A DNA stretch of 64,000 nucleotides from Limanda limanda (GCF_963576545.1 NC_083651.1:17221580-17285579), one strand, 5' to 3'. Counted from the first letter of the stretch, positions 38,486 to 52,429 are shown. Translations and numbers: made by a program. The notes: generated from the sequence alone by a model not told the origin.

Positions 38486-38720
38486 TAGAGGGGTAAGTAC
38501 CTGCTGCCATGGAGGTTCAAGGTGTCAGGCTGCGGCGAAGCGCTGGGTGTCTGCGGTGACACGGCAACGTGACCACGGCAGCCGGTGAAGAAGTGAGACA
38601 GGAGGGCTCTGTTCCCGGGGACAGATAATGATGCTGTGTATTTCTTTACTGATTAAGTTGTATGGTGTTGTGTTAGTCAGCTGCATAAACCACAAACTAG
38701 AGGGTCACACAAATAGCGCG

Positions 38721-39002
38721 TACCTCCGCCAAGGCCCTTTATGAAACCATATTTACATTCACTCTAATTTACTCTTTAATTTCTCTCTAATAAATCAAAG
38801 GAATGATGGAAAAATGACCTCACAATGTTAAAGAAAGTGAAACAAAATCCTGCATCTGCCCCCTGATCCTAATCCTCACCTAAATGTTTCTTCCTGGACC
38901 CATATCACAGTTTTGTAGTAATTGATTCAGCAGTTTTCTGCATAATCCTGCTAAATAACAGACAAACAAACAAACTCAGACTCAATCACCCTGACGGAGG
39001 TA
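38721..39002 (-). repeat. full-length-looking copy of teleost repeat family A with inverted ends
   Basis: It begins TACCTCCGCC and ends GACGGAGGTA, so the termini are inverted repeats matching at 9 of 10 positions. The inner order (AATGTTAAAGAAAGTG, GGACCCATATCACAG, AATTGATTCAGCAGTTTT, AAACAAACAAACTC) is the reverse complement of the copy at 12,528. The ends suggest a short nonautonomous DNA transposon (MITE-like). No flanking target duplication was identified with confidence. Confidence 0.65.
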
Positions 39003-40073
39003 AGAACCGCTGTTTGCTTCGTGGTGGGTGTTAGGAGGTGGAAGTGAACCTGCGACTGAGAAGCTGCTCTCAGCAATTGGCGTGTGCAGAAATAATTAAA
39101 CATGAAACAGTGAGAAAAAATGTCTCTTTTAAACACAACACATGTAGGTAATTTGATTTCATAAATTTGTATAAATAGTCTTAGTGAATAGTCGTGTTTG
39201 GCCTGTGGCCTATCTGACAGTCGCTCTTAGAGTCTACATGGAATTAGGGGAAATTTAAATGTTAAAAAATATATGCGAAAGAAAAAAGGAGCACTCAAGA
39301 GTTCAGCATCATCACAGAGCGTTATGAGGGCTGACACTTCTTTTGTGTTCATTATCAGGAATTCACCTTGGGGAGTCGTGTTGACTTTGCATGGTTCTGA
39401 AATAGCTCTGAGAGTGGACTGCCCCACGCTCGCAGTGTCGGGGGAGGCAAGGTGGAAATGCCAAATGAAGATTTCACACAGTTTTGACTCGCACTTGAGC
39501 AAAGGAAATTAAGCCGTTTCTGTGTTTGTGTTACGTTTGATGTTACAACAAACAAACGTTCAAAATGTCTGACTGCAGTCTGCAGTAGCATTGCATCTGC
39601 ATTGTTCCTGTCCAGTTTGAAGTTTTTACCAATTTCCACTGATGTGTCCAACTTGATTTGCTCACAGATCATTTTCTTTCACAGATCACTTTTATATTTT
39701 CAGTCTAACGTTCTGCCGACTTAAAGTAAAATGGGTTAATAGGCCTGCACACAGTTTATAACACACTTTCTATACGGTGCAGAACAATAGCAGATTCATT
39801 TACTCGGAGCGTGATGTTTCTGCAGCCCAAACCCTGACTGCACCGCCTCTCCCACATCTTTAAATGGATCCCATGAGTCTTCGGCTCTGTTGTTTCCATA
39901 ATTCATTTCAAAACTTCCATGCGGCATGGAGAGGCTAGAGGGGTGAAAAATAATTTTGTGTCTGAAAAAATTGATGTAGAGCAAAGTCACTGCCTTATGC
40001 AAAGTGTGCCATGCCTTGGGAGCATGTGAGCTGGCGTACTGTTGGAGGAGTGTGGGCCTGGGCTAAGGATGGA

Positions 40074-40077
<4 letters not shown>

Positions 40078-40122
<45 letters not shown>
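40078..40122 (+). repeat. (GT)n microsatellite, about 22 units
   Basis: Uninterrupted GT dinucleotides within fign intron 2. Confidence 0.97.
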
Positions 40123-40123
<1 letters not shown>

Positions 40124-41819
40124 CTGTGTTCCTGCCTCTGTGTCTCCATGTTCCTGTCAGTCTGTCAATAGGCCTAATGTGGCTCCCAAGAGGTACCTGG
40201 GGGAGACCCATCTAGCACCCAGTCAGCCTCTGCTGGCGGCCAAGCAGTGACAACGGTTTCCCACAGAGAGAGGAAGTGTCATAGTATGTATGTAAACTAG
40301 TGACAGATGACTGGAGACATGTGGCCTGTAGACACTGGGCCTGAAACTAAAAGCAGATTTGCCTGTTCGCCTTCTTTTCTTTCATCCCACTTGAGACTTC
40401 AGAGAGTGAGCATCAGGCTCCGTAACAGCTCGGAATACATTGACAACAAGTCAAAGATGTGAATAAAAAGGATGCAAATCATTTGGCATGAAAAGACACG
40501 GGCTATGCGCAAAGGTTTTGTTTGCCTTTGAAAGGCGGCAGCAAAGGAGTTCGGAGTTTTTGAGTGTGCAGAGCTTCAGGCAGCTTTTCTAGGCCACAGG
40601 TCATGTGGGTCAGTGTTACACTCCCCGCAGCCTCACTTCAACCTTCGGTCTGGAAATAGAACATGCAACGTCACCCAGCCAGGAGGGAGGTAGATTCCAG
40701 ACCTCAGTGGCCACGGGCTGCACATGTGGAATCTGCTCATGTAGTTGACCCCAAGTGTTTGAAACTCAGAACGCTCCCAGTAGGGTATTGTTTTTTCATG
40801 CATACCCAAATGAGCAAGGCTTTTTACGAATTGCCTTACACAAAGTGGACCACTATACTTAGACTGTACTGTCGGCCGTTCACAATTCAACAAGGGAGCT
40901 CGGAGTAGCCGGAGGCAGATTTGTTAACAGTATGCACATAACCTGTAAGAGAAGCAAAAAACTGTGCAGTAGGTTTTCTTACATTTTTCAGCAAGCAGGA
41001 TATTTGCCTACTTTACTCTTTTAAGTATTCATTGTAATAGATGGAGAACTGGCACACGTATTGTAGTCATTTAACCACTGTACAGTAAAGAGGCAATGTT
41101 TTCTTAAGAATTTCAATCAATGTCGGAACCTCTGCTATTAGATTTATATCGTTTTTGTGTATCCATATAAAATCCCTTAATATTTCCCAATATTAAAACT
41201 AAAAATTATAGTTTGTATGAAGCCCCCATTGGTTTGGGTAAATTTGGACAATTTAAAAAAACATATTTGTAGGTATTCAAATATCATAAAATGGGAATTG
41301 TTTCTTCTAGTAGCCGTTTTTGTACTCAAGAGTACATACAATATATACACTATAAAACTGAGTCGGAATGGGTTTGCAGAGAGAAAAGGCAAAGGGAAAA
41401 TAAGAACAATATTTTATGGTGATATCACTTGGAAATAATTATAAGTAGCCAATAACTTGATAGGTTGCAATAGTGCTAAATGCAAATGAATATTGAAAGA
41501 CATGATATTGTCAGATTTAGATTTTACCATGCAGCTCCACTGAAGAAACCCGGTTTTGCTGTTTGTTTACTATTTTGATTCTATCTTCGATGTTTATTTA
41601 TGAACTCTGTTTGCATTTTCCATTCTTTTGGTTTTCCTGCAAATGCAAATGCTGAGGTACATTTCAGAACAACACAGGCAGAAAGCAGACATTTGTTTCT
41701 TAAACACCAAGCAGTAAAATAAACACTGATCCAGCAGTGCTTCGGTAGCATGACTTGCATAAAAGAGTGGAAATACAGTACGAATGCAGCAACACGTGAG
41801 CATCAGTTGTTCTATCACC

Positions 41820-42260
41820 TGGATCCTGTTTCCTAGCGGCGACCGTTTGAGCGAGGGGCTGCGTGTCCGAGTGACGCCTCGCGCTCCTGCTTTCTGTCCA
41901 GGGAAGTAAAATCTATCAGCTGTGATGAGTTCATGCTCCGTCGAATATATCCGTGCCAAACTGCTTATTGTGAGCTCCAATTGTGCTATTGTGCTATTCT
42001 CTAGTCCGTGCGGTGCAAAGAGCCAATTCACGTTTGAGCAACGGCTGACCCTGGGTTGTGTATATTGATGAGTGGGATTTGTTTCTTAATAGAATTGTGT
42101 CTAATTAATTAGCTTTTAATTGGTTGAACTCTGAACATGCAAATGCAGCACAATGTAGAACAATCATTACTTTAAACTGCGTAAAGGACGACACATTGAG
42201 GTCGACACAATGAAAGGTGGGAAATGTTTTGTGTCTGTTTGCTCTGTTAATGGTAATTTA
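41820..42260. promoter_or_regulatory. candidate intronic enhancer: CpG cluster, homeodomain palindrome, octamer
   Basis: Nine CpG dinucleotides fall in about 47 bases (41,837-41,884), in otherwise CpG-poor AT-rich DNA. About 220 bases later, CTAATTAATTAG (42,101-42,112) is a perfect 12-bp palindrome that fits two homeodomain sites. The octamer ATGCAAAT (42,137-42,144), the canonical POU site, and an AACAATCATT SOX-like word follow. The set resembles a neural or limb developmental enhancer. The motifs are seen; function is inferred. The 145-codon antisense frame over the same bases (41,594-42,031) has no protein likeness. Confidence 0.4.
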
Positions 42261-44499
42261 TGTTTGGTGGAGAAAAAAAAACTTACCTGAGGAATGGATT
42301 TATAAAACCCTGAAGGTGTTAATTTGAACAAAGAGAAGGTAGAAATATTTAGAATTCCTACCTCTCAATTTCTCTTAATCATCCCAATTACTTTGTGCCA
42401 CATGTACAGATTAACCTTTTTTTGATTTTATTCATTTCATATTCTATAAAGGAAATTATCCAAAAATTATTCTAATGGCAGAGTAATGCTTGCTTTCTGG
42501 CCTGTGTGAAAGCAGCTACACTCTCCTCCACCCGCCTCAGTGGTTCACAGTTACTTCCAATACACAGTGAGAGTCCTCATTCATTTCTATCCGTGTTTTT
42601 GTACAAATACTGAGACAGTTGCAGTGTTGCTGGGCTACGGCATGTACATGTGTGTATTCTCTAAAAGATGGAGCTATTTATACAGAAGAGGAAGGTTTTT
42701 AAGTAATTCCTATTTTTGTATTATTTAGTGTGCTCATGATGATAAAAGCTTTATATCTGTGCAGCACATTAAATTGTATGGAACACCAGCCGCTGCAGAG
42801 TTTCCTGCTTTTGATTGGTCAATATAATTATTAGTTGATTTCAAAAAGCTATGTAATTATACTAGTCTTTCAGAGTGTCAGAGTTTTTCTGTACATGGCC
42901 TTCACATGTTTATGGAGAACTACAGTGTTACATGGCAGCTTCCTGGAGCTTCCATTGAGATTCAGTGAACATCTTATAAATCATAGACATTCATTAAAAT
43001 GATACTTTCATGTTTCTAATGTCACCGTCATTTTCTGTTAATCTGCCACAAGTGTTATGTTCTTATATTAAAGTTGGAAATTTACATAATTTAAAGTGGC
43101 TGAACAGTATAATGCTCGAAAATATGATCACAGAGTCACATCATCACATAAACAACAATAAACATTTCACAGCTTTACTAACAAAAGAAAATGATTTAAT
43201 GTTTTCCTGCCGATGCTGTTTTGAAATCAAACCAAAGCATTTTTTTCTGTGAAGGATTTTCTCACAGAAATTACAACACAAGTTAGCACTGTTATTTCAA
43301 AGAGATACAAAAATTATTAAAGATGTAAACTGTTGTTTTATACTATATTATCAAATACTTCAATGATCACTAAACGCTGTCAGGAAGAATACATAAATAC
43401 TTAGTTAGCTTCACTCAAGAGCTCCCAGTGTTTTCATTTTCATTATATCAATATTTGTTTTGTTTAGCACAATATTTGTTATCTTCTACAACCTCATCAC
43501 AAACACTGGTCTGTGAACAAGTTTTCTATTAGTCACTATTTAATATGACATTTCATCACTTTAAAGCTACTTAAAGAAAAAAAATTAAAATTTAGATTTT
43601 TTTTTACACACTTTTCACTGAAATATTGTGCCACACACATAACAATAAGTTGTGTTACATTTCTCTGCATAAATGCTGTGTATCAGCTCCATGTTACTGC
43701 ACTGGCCACGCCACCTTAGCTCTCAGAAGCCATTGTTTGCCAGTGGGCGAACCAATCTTCCATACAGCTTTTTCCTTGTAAAAGTTCCCCTTTATGGCTT
43801 CACTACTTCACTTCAGTAACTTTATTACAGTATAGCTGAGAGATTTCTATTTCATATTGACCTAAGATTGCTTCAGTTGTCTCATTTCACCTTTTGTATG
43901 GCCTGTGTTGCAGAAGTGACCTTCTTTGAGACTTGCAGTCGATACCACAGAAGGCTTCAGAATGCTTCAGCGAAAAGCTAGCAGCAGTCACGGACAAACA
44001 TCCTTTTCTTTTTCACTTTAGTATTTTCAATTAGAGTTCAAGTTAAAACTTTTAGTCACTGAGATGTGTAGGGAGGCCCTCTCTTTGTACAAGCAAGACA
44101 TATTTATCTATTGATCACAACCAGTGCATTTACATGTATTTCTACATGAAAATGCATGTATATATATAAATGTACAGGATGCTTTTAGTCAAATTCAGAT
44201 TTTTTTCTCTCCCATTATTTTCAGTAGAAACACCAGATATATGTCTCTTTATTCTTGCTGTGCACACATTTGAACATTAGTGTACAGTAATATTCCATTT
44301 TTAGCTATAAGTTATAGTTTAGAGACTTGAAAACGGGGGGTGTTTCATTTAAAAGGAATAATAATAGTTTTTCCTTCATCGTTCGTCGTTCGCCTCATAA
44401 CCAAAAGGAAACAACCTGTTTCCTTGAATAAAATTGGGGATTACTTTGTGTTTGTTGTTGGAACCCAGAAAGCATAAGGATGTGGTCGATGTCAGCCTT

Positions 44500-44755
44500 T
44501 TTTGGCAAACATGTGATGCTCCAGTCAAGGTGTAATCTGAATATGAACCTAAAATGGCCCATGTGGTAAAATGTGAATATGGCCTTAATAGCAGAAAAAC
44601 AATTCGGGCCACCTAAGAAACCTTTAGTTGACATGCGCTAATGCGATGGCTTACTTGTGGTCCAGATCTGCCAAACAGGTGGTAAGGGGGGTGGATGACA
44701 ATTTTTGGTGTGGGCCAAATCTGGGTCAAAACAATTTTGCTATGTGGGAAGTAAC
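44500..44755. repeat. relic of teleost repeat rich in 'GGCCCA / GGGCCAAATCTGG' words
   Basis: It contains AAATGGCCCATGTGG, TCGGGCCACC, GTGGTCCAGATCTGCC and TTGGTGTGGGCCAAATCTGG. Segments built on 'gggcca..atctgg' are typical of a common fish repeat whose internal units are variants of one another. The boundaries are approximate, perhaps reaching back to 44,400. Confidence 0.5.
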
Positions 44756-47700
44756 ACACAAGTCAACAAAATATATAACATAAGCCTTGTCATATTTTTA
44801 TATTTTAATGATTGTTACATCTTTCAGCAGTTTTTCTGTGAAAGGTTCAAATAAAGCCCCTGGTTGTGTATCCGCCTGTTTGACAAGAAAAAGAAAATGT
44901 TTGTCTTGGTTTTCATTTTCATCCTGATCTGTGTCTGGCTGCAGGATCACAGTGTGAACAATGAGGTTCCTTTACAATGTGATTTCCTTCCCGTCTTCGC
45001 CAGGTTAACGCAGCTGTAAAGTCTAATGGTTGGACGTGTGGAGTAATCACAGTTGTGACTCGGACCAGTGAACAAGATAATCTGTTAATTTCCAATGGGG
45101 CCTGGCCTGTTGGTTTGTAAATCAAGATGACTTGCTCTTGGTGCTGTTGAAGGAAAACATGTTACAAATCCAGAAAATCCTCCTAAAATGTTCACTTCAC
45201 TTTTTACATTTTTTGACCCCCAACTTTGATTGGGGGTTTTCCTCGAGAGGGGTGCATAACTTTGGGGATTGAAGATGTTAGCGAGGAGCTTCTGGTCAAT
45301 GAGTCTTCATGTAGCAAGGTCACAATCTGCCTCTTTTCTCTTTTGAAGTGTTTAAGTGATCCCCGGAGAGTCCGAACAGTTAAGTTCATATAAAGTCTCG
45401 CAAAAAAACACCGCCTCTCCTGTACTTGAGCGCCATGGTTAAACAAGTTTCACCAAGTTCAACGACTGTGTTCTTTTTACTAACAAGCCATTTGAGTATT
45501 CATCAGTATTCTGCGCTGCGGAACACCATGAAGCCCGTCTTCCTATAATTGTCTTAGTTTTGTTCTATGTACAAGTTCTGGTTGTGTGTGGAGCGCTGTT
45601 AGTAGTTTAGTATGTGTGTGTATTTAGCTCTACTTAGGGTAGTAATGGAAGATGTAGCCTCGGGGGCCTCTTGGCCTGAAGAGTCATGGTTTAATGAGCA
45701 TCACTGAGACAGAGAAATGACAGCTCGGAGAATCTCTCAACCTCACGATTTATGGTATTACAGGGAAAAAATGAGAAATGCATGTTCCCCTCTAGCCAAT
45801 ATAGTTTATCATTAGCTCCGACCAAAAACCCACAGGATCTGAGAGTGTCTAGCGGACGCAGCTGAAAATAACATTATGTTGTAAAATTGGAAGTTTTTAG
45901 AAAGTGAGCTTAGCAAATGACATATGATGTCATCTTTATTTCTGGTTATAAACAGTTTAGGTCTGGTTGCTCTGCTACACTGAACACTTTGTCTTAGTTT
46001 GTAAGTAACACATTTATTATGCTGGGTGCAAATGAGCAACAATCATACATTGATGATTTTGTATTTCTATTTGTGTATGTTTCAAATACACACATACAAG
46101 TTTTCCTTTTGTCAACAAATGCCATGAAAAGATCAAAACTAAAAGCGTGTTTATTGGTCCTGACTCATCCTGTTTATTCCTACTGAGGATATAAATCATT
46201 AAAAACAGGACTCAAATGTTTTTACTTCATTTTAAGCGCAACAGCTGGCCTCTGTAGTTTTGAACAAACGTTTCCTTCCTGCCAGTTAAAACACATTTTT
46301 CACATGTGTCACTGACTCACAATAAACTGCAGTGCATGTCCATTTTTATATGGAAGGAAGGAACAAATCCGCCTCAACGTCTCCACAAGGCTGCTGTGCA
46401 CTCACCAGTACTTTCTATAATACCAAAACATTTACACAGATACTTTACACAGTCATATGATTTTTACTACAGCAGAGTTGTATTCAGAGTTGTATTAAAA
46501 ATGGGCATTTATACAGTAAAATTATGAAATGATTTCTGAATGGGAATATTTACAATTCAGATGAATTATTCAGATCATTAAAGGCTGTGTGGCGGCAAAT
46601 AGTTTTATTCTGTTAAAAACTCTAAAAATAATGTGCTGCTCTGCAAATTAATCTAGTTTTTACTCAGACTGCATGAAGAGTTTGTATGTAATGCAACACA
46701 AGAAGAAAAAAAGGAAAGGAGTGGTGACTCCATTGTGGTCATTTTAAAGACAAGGTGGACAGCGGACATGTGTGTATTGGAAACCAGCGATGAAGCTGCA
46801 CTCACAACTCTCCCTGGTTCATCAGGACACGTGCACAAGGGGTTGGGATCTGAGCAAATAGTATGAACACCTTGAAGTGAAGCAAATAGATTTGTAAAGA
46901 CAAACATGTGTCCAATGTTTTCAATGACTGTGTCAATACTCTCTGCATATCAAGGTCCAGATGCGTCCAGATATCTGCACTCACCTCACATTCTGCCTCA
47001 CGAGCTGCAGGACCTACAGTGAGACCTACAGCCAACAGTCGACGAGTATGAACTTACAACATGCCTCGTTGCAGCAAAAACACAAGCACTTCAACTACTG
47101 CACAGCCATGTCATGATTCAAATCACTTTATGTCTGCCTGGTTGAGTGTAGGCAATTTACATGCCGAGGCACAACACGGGGTGAGACGAGGTGAGACGCA
47201 GCCCTGCAGCGTGAGCCTGTCAGGCTGAACTCAGGGCAAAGTTAACCCTAAGACAAGACATATTTGCAACACACATTTGTAGATCTCAGGCAACAAAAGT
47301 CAGAGGCACAAAGGCAGACAATAGAGAGGCGCGCACGAGGTGGAAATGAAAAACAATTTTTTTTTTCCAGCTCTGGAAGTGATATACAGTTTTCACTCAT
47401 AACAAAAGGGGCTCTTGTTATTTTTTTATATGAGTGCATGTCACAAATATTGTTACATTTACAGATTCGTGCACACGTTAACATACACACTTAAAGATAC
47501 TTCCACAAACTCTCAAATATACAGACATATTCACATATAAAGACTCAGATGTAGTTTAATAGCTCTCCATACAAATTTGCAATTAATTTTCTGTTTTTTA
47601 AATTTATAAATGACTGCATCGGAAGAGAAGATCAAATCATAACCTCCTTTGTTATCGAGGCTGTCAGACCACATTCTTTTGCTAATTCTTTATCTAATAG

Positions 47701-48239
47701 TTTTACATATTTATCCTTTCTGGGTCACTGTCAAAGAACATCAATTCATGTACTTATCTTCTCAAGGTATTTCAGCTATGACACGTTTTCACTAACAGAT
47801 GGTAGATGCAGGAGATACACAGCATGAACATACGCAAATGTTTATTCAGCTTTTTTCACCAGTTTCATCTGAAATATTCTGCTACAGGAAAAGTTGTTTA
47901 TTATTCTCAGATAGTTTAAGTTTGAGTAAACTAAATGATTTGGACTGACACTCATTGTAGTTTCTGTCATGGTGCTTGACTGTCAGGTTAACTACAATAG
48001 ACATATTAGTGTTTGTTTATAGTCATTTTCTTCCACCTTTTATATTGGGATTGCTGTAGTATCCTCTGCACTTATGTGATAGTGTGGAGACTTGTAGTAG
48101 TGCGTTTCCTTGGTTGGTCAGACTGTAATGAATGGGCAGTAGCCCTGGAAAAGACAGTGACTGAGGGAGGCATATCTTTTCTAAATGAGGGGTTAAATGG
48201 CACCCTGCCATCTAAAGATTGGAATTACTGCCACATGAA

Positions 48240-48840
48240 GCTCTAAATTGAGTTTAAATAGTCTTAACTTGATCTGTGAGATGAATGGGACTCGGTAGCA
48301 GCGCTGATTACAATTCCACATTGCATTCGAATGTTTTGCTCCACCCCTACTTAGAATATCTGCGGTGGATTTGAATATGAATATGAGCTTGTTTTTATTT
48401 ATAAACGTAATTAACGTCTGCCTGCAATATTTGCACGCTTGTCAAGTAGAGCGGTCCTTGTGTGCGGAATAAAAGCAAAAGCTCCCATAATTATGTTTAC
48501 GTCCCGAGATGAAAATCCCAGGGTTGTAATGATCAGTAATTATAAATACTTTTCAGCATGTCTACGGCCTCAGCTGGGACTATTGTGTGGAGTGAAGTGC
48601 AGAGTTTGTGCGGCTTAATTATGACATTGTACATGACTAAATGCACCAGGCTGCTTCGGCTCAGGCAAAACACTTCCAGTGCATAATCACGCTCAAGTCT
48701 GACTTTAAAGAGCTCATTACAGTTAGTTTTTTAAAGAGTGGCTTATTAAACACAGTTACCTAATAGGCATCTTTGGTGGTGCAAATTGGTAAAAATGGTA
48801 ATGAGTCTGATTAGGCCACGTTTCAATTACGACAGCTTTC
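48240..48840. promoter_or_regulatory. candidate conserved intronic enhancer
   Basis: Six hundred bases of complex, repeat-free DNA with many homeodomain and forkhead-like words (ACGTAATTAACG at 48,406-48,417; CATAATTATGTTTAC at 48,486-48,500; CAGTAATTATAAAT at 48,535-48,548; CTTAATTATGAC at 48,613-48,624). It lies 3.6-4.2 kb before the large exon. By texture it is the strongest noncoding candidate inside the gene. Alignment is needed to confirm conservation. Confidence 0.38.
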
Positions 48841-48843
48841 ACT

Positions 48844-48910
48844 TCCCTCCCCCTCTCTCCCCCGGCCCTCCCACCTTCCCCTCCCCCAACCCCCCCCCCC
48901 CCCCCTCCCA
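48844..48910 (+). repeat. pyrimidine/C-rich tract with a C16 run
   Basis: CCCTCC- and CCCCC-type runs end in 16 consecutive C at 48,890-48,905. The minus strand is quadruplex-prone and the plus strand i-motif-prone. Proline- and glycine-rich frames across it are artefacts. A short (CA)n tract follows at 49,016-49,039. Confidence 0.85.
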
Positions 48911-50841
48911 AAAACAGAGGAAAGAGAAGTCCAGCTCTGTATGCTTGGGAATCCTCCTGGAAGGCATTTTGCTCTCTCGCTTTCTCTTTCTCCATCTCTC
49001 ACTTTCTCTCTTATACACACACACACACACACACACACATACACAGAAAAAGGGAAAGAAAACCGCTCTGCCACCTCTGTGCTTCCTTTCAGCAGCACAG
49101 TAATGAATAGAGAATTGTGCAAGCGGCGGTCCAATTTACTCGCTGGGAAATTGGATGGACAGAGTGGAGGCCCACTCTTGTTTGCTTAAAAACGGCCGAG
49201 GCTACCAGATTAATAGTTCCCCAAAAAGGTCAGCATCTCTGTTTCATCGATGATGATCACTGAACCAGAAATTAAACACCACAGTGCAGCGTAACACCCT
49301 GGCATCATATGCCAGATACATTTCAGCTCAACCTGATGGTCTGTTTGTCTTTAATGACTGAGAGATGTTTTAGCATTTAACATACATTGCCAGTATCATA
49401 ATCAATTATAGTGACGATACAGGTTTTTTGTGCTGGACAGATATGTGTTGTCTCAGATTAATACATTCAAAGAGGAATCATTCAGATCTGACCTTTAAGA
49501 CAAACATGTAATCGATACAACAAAATAAATGCATGCACTTTTGACAAAACATTAATTTGTTTTATTTGATGATCATCTTAAATTTACCATCATGGATTAT
49601 TCAGACCTGTGAATGGACAAACGGACACAGGACTCATTTGTTGTTGGCTGATGAGAGGCATTTGAGCTCGAGCCCCAAGGCTATCTGAAAACATTCCATT
49701 AGAAGAATGCGCTTTAATTCCACCATTTCACAGAAAGTTATGAATGTTGTATTTAAATTTCGATGCACGTAAAACCAAATTACAGGATCACTATGCTATT
49801 GGGTTGTGTGTCTTTGTTCATATTGGTGCATTTGTGTCTGTTCATGTTTTATTACACTATGGATATCAATATCAGAATTGGCTTAACAAGATAAAGAATC
49901 CTACAAAATTAATCATATTATGGAAGTGGATGGCTCAGACTGTACTGTACCATAGCATGTGAAAAGAAAATAGTGTATTGACCAACACCATAAAATGTGT
50001 ACACCATATATTTATCGGTAAAACTATTCACGAAATATATATTTGTTTTTAGATACATCTACTATCCATACCAACATCTTCATTCAAACCACATAAATGT
50101 GATTCTTATTCAATACGGTTTCCTTTATACCCATTCGGAGAAATCTGGTTAATGCACTGAATCATTTTAACAAAACCTAACAACACAAATTGTGCTGACT
50201 TGTATCATTGTATGTATCGATCTGTATGAACAGAATTGCTTATTAGAGTATTTCTATATTGACAGCATGTCTTCTCCGGTTGTTTAGCAGCGAGCTTTAT
50301 GTCGACAATCATCTTGAATGTCCTCCTTTCTGTGAAATACCTGGTGCTCAGATCTCAAGTACACTTTGCAAGCAGCACTTCTTTGATTGTCTATCAAGTG
50401 GCGGAGAGGATTAACAGTAATACAAGAATCTCACTCAATAAGCTGTGTGCAATTTTGTTATTGAAAAAAAATGTGCTTTGTGTGTTAATGAACACGACTC
50501 AGTGATTTTTTATAGAAACCATTATCCTGATACTTGGCCCGAGTTGTCAGGAAATGCTGTGAATGCCTAACATTGTTTTGGCAGAGATTTCACTACTAGC
50601 TGCTGCAGTTGTGAAGAATTATTTTGACTCTGGAATAATGAGGTGAAATGTTCAATTGAGATGTTTGAGATTTGTAAAAAATATATTTTAATGAATAAAT
50701 TTGCACTTTAAACTTCTACTGTTGCATTGCACATACATACAAACCTACAAATAACAGCTGACCTTGTCAATGTAGAGTGTTACTCAATGAGAGTTAATTA
50801 TAGTTTTCTAGACAATGTCAACTGCTACATTTTCTTTAGTT

Positions 50842-51080
50842 TATTTTTCATGTGTACACCTTCACCAAGGTCCAACAGTCACATGGAGCATAACATATCG
50901 CTAGATTTTCATTTGGATCTGCATCAAATAACACACATTCATAAACATCAATCCCCTAAATATCCCTTGTTTTTAATCAAGATCCACTTTTTTTTTTTTA
51001 TGTAGAAAAATTCCTGGATCTTGCCCTAGATCTGGTCCGCACCAAAACATGTCCTGGTTATCTGTTAACTACTTATGGAG
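50842..51080 (-). repeat. partial copy of teleost repeat family A
   Basis: Starting ACACCTTCACCAAGGTCC, it continues TTCATTTGGATCTGCATCAA, ATCCCCTAAATATCCC, GATCCAC, a T-run, CCTGGATCTTGCCC and ATCTGGTCCGCACCAAAA. This matches the reverse complement of the distal half of the family. It is the fifth locus of this repeat in the window. Confidence 0.6.
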
Positions 51081-52429
51081 TAATCTTAAAAGCTTAAACA
51101 ATTTGCTTTGGAACTTTTCAAATTTATTCCCAATTTCTTTGTCATAAATGCGATTATCATATTTGTTACATACAGTTTGATGAACCTGTCTGTTCCAGCA
51201 CAGTTTGGCCACTATATTTGTCTGCCCTGGCTATTTGCCTCACATTTTCTTTTTTCTTAATCATTAGCTTGGAGGGCTGACAACCATGTGAGCCATAGCA
51301 TGGATCTCTTTGACTAAAACCTTGTAAATTAACACAATTAGTGCAGCATCATCCTGCTAATTAGCTCCTGGTGTCTAGTGTGGCTGGTGGGCAAGTAGCT
51401 GGGAGGGATTCGGAAGGGAATCTGCTCTGCCTCTGGACAGTCGCTGTTTTTTTCTTTCCTTTGCCTAAATCCTTTGATATGGACTGAACCCACTCAAGTA
51501 TGAAGTATAGCAGTGCAGCGCCTGCTCATAGTGAAGCCAAGGACCATTGTAAGACCCGGAGACGGCTTGGTTAAATTCTCTTTCACATTATCTTGAAGCT
51601 TTTGCTGAGATTAGTGTTGATTTAAGATTTGCGAGGCTCTGTGCACTATCTCTGATTGTTTTGAGCCATAATCTCTCTAATAGTCCACATTCTTTGGGGA
51701 TATATACATCCACTGATAATCCCAAACAGAGTAAAACATGACAGCGTGTGTTAAAAAAAACTTTTATTCGCAGATTGACTTTGGGGTTTAACATGATTAT
51801 TTATGTCATTCAAACCCTTATAAAGAGGCTGCAGAGAAAAGACAAGTGAAGCATGTTTTTTATTTTTTTCCTCTCCTCCCTCACTCTGTGGACGAGGAAG
51901 CAGCAGGCAGACTGGATGTGGATGTAATTCATGCTGGGCTGAGGGGTTTGTGTGATGAAAGCAACGGAGCGCTGCCAAGGAAGATTGCTTTGCTGCTCTC
52001 CTCCAAGCAGATTTGAAACTGTCTCAGAATGCCTCAGATGAGAGTTGGATTATAGACTGACCTGCAATGTCTGTGTCATTCGCCTCTGTGTTGGGTGGAT
52101 TATACCGCACTAACCAGGTGTTCCCACATCTCATCACATCTGTACACTGACTGTGATGCGTGTTCTATCAGTGCTGTCTGTTTGTCCTATGGCAAACATT
52201 TGGACTGGTTCTCCTGAAAATCTAAATACTGTATATTATCAAATTTTTCTTTGTAATTTACCACCTGATCTTAAAGCAATTACAAAAAAAAACATGAGGT
52301 TTTTATATAGCACTACTTACTGTATTACTACAGAGCATTTTAACACATCAGGATATTGTTTTTTGGATGATTATGAGCCATGATTTGATGCATACGTTGA
52401 CATATTTCTCCCTTATGTGGAATATCTAG

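Larger units (their letters stand above)
32890..52429 (+). other. fign: fign intron 2 (19.5 kb)
   Basis: Donor GTATGT at 32,890 and acceptor TCTAG ending at 52,429. It holds no supportable second gene; the frames within are short and unlike known proteins. Contents listed separately include a G-rich tract (38,355-38,485), repeat family A copies (38,721; 50,842), a (TG)n tract (40,078), a repeat relic (44,500-44,755), a C-tract (48,844-48,910) and three regulatory-looking blocks (35,480-35,680; 41,820-42,260; 48,240-48,840). Long first introns of developmental genes often carry enhancers. Confidence 0.85.

Noticed and set aside
41594..42031. 145-codon minus-strand frame in fign intron 2
   Set aside because: No similarity to known proteins. 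Its openness is partly due to the CpG-rich patch at 41,837-41,884, which reads better as regulatory DNA.
52417..52429. Start of the fidgetin frame at a GTG codon (residues read as MEYL)
   Set aside because: These bases are the intron 2 acceptor region ending in TCTAG. The true N-terminus is in the exon at 32,865, whose MITSTSIYG matches other fidgetins and joins in phase.
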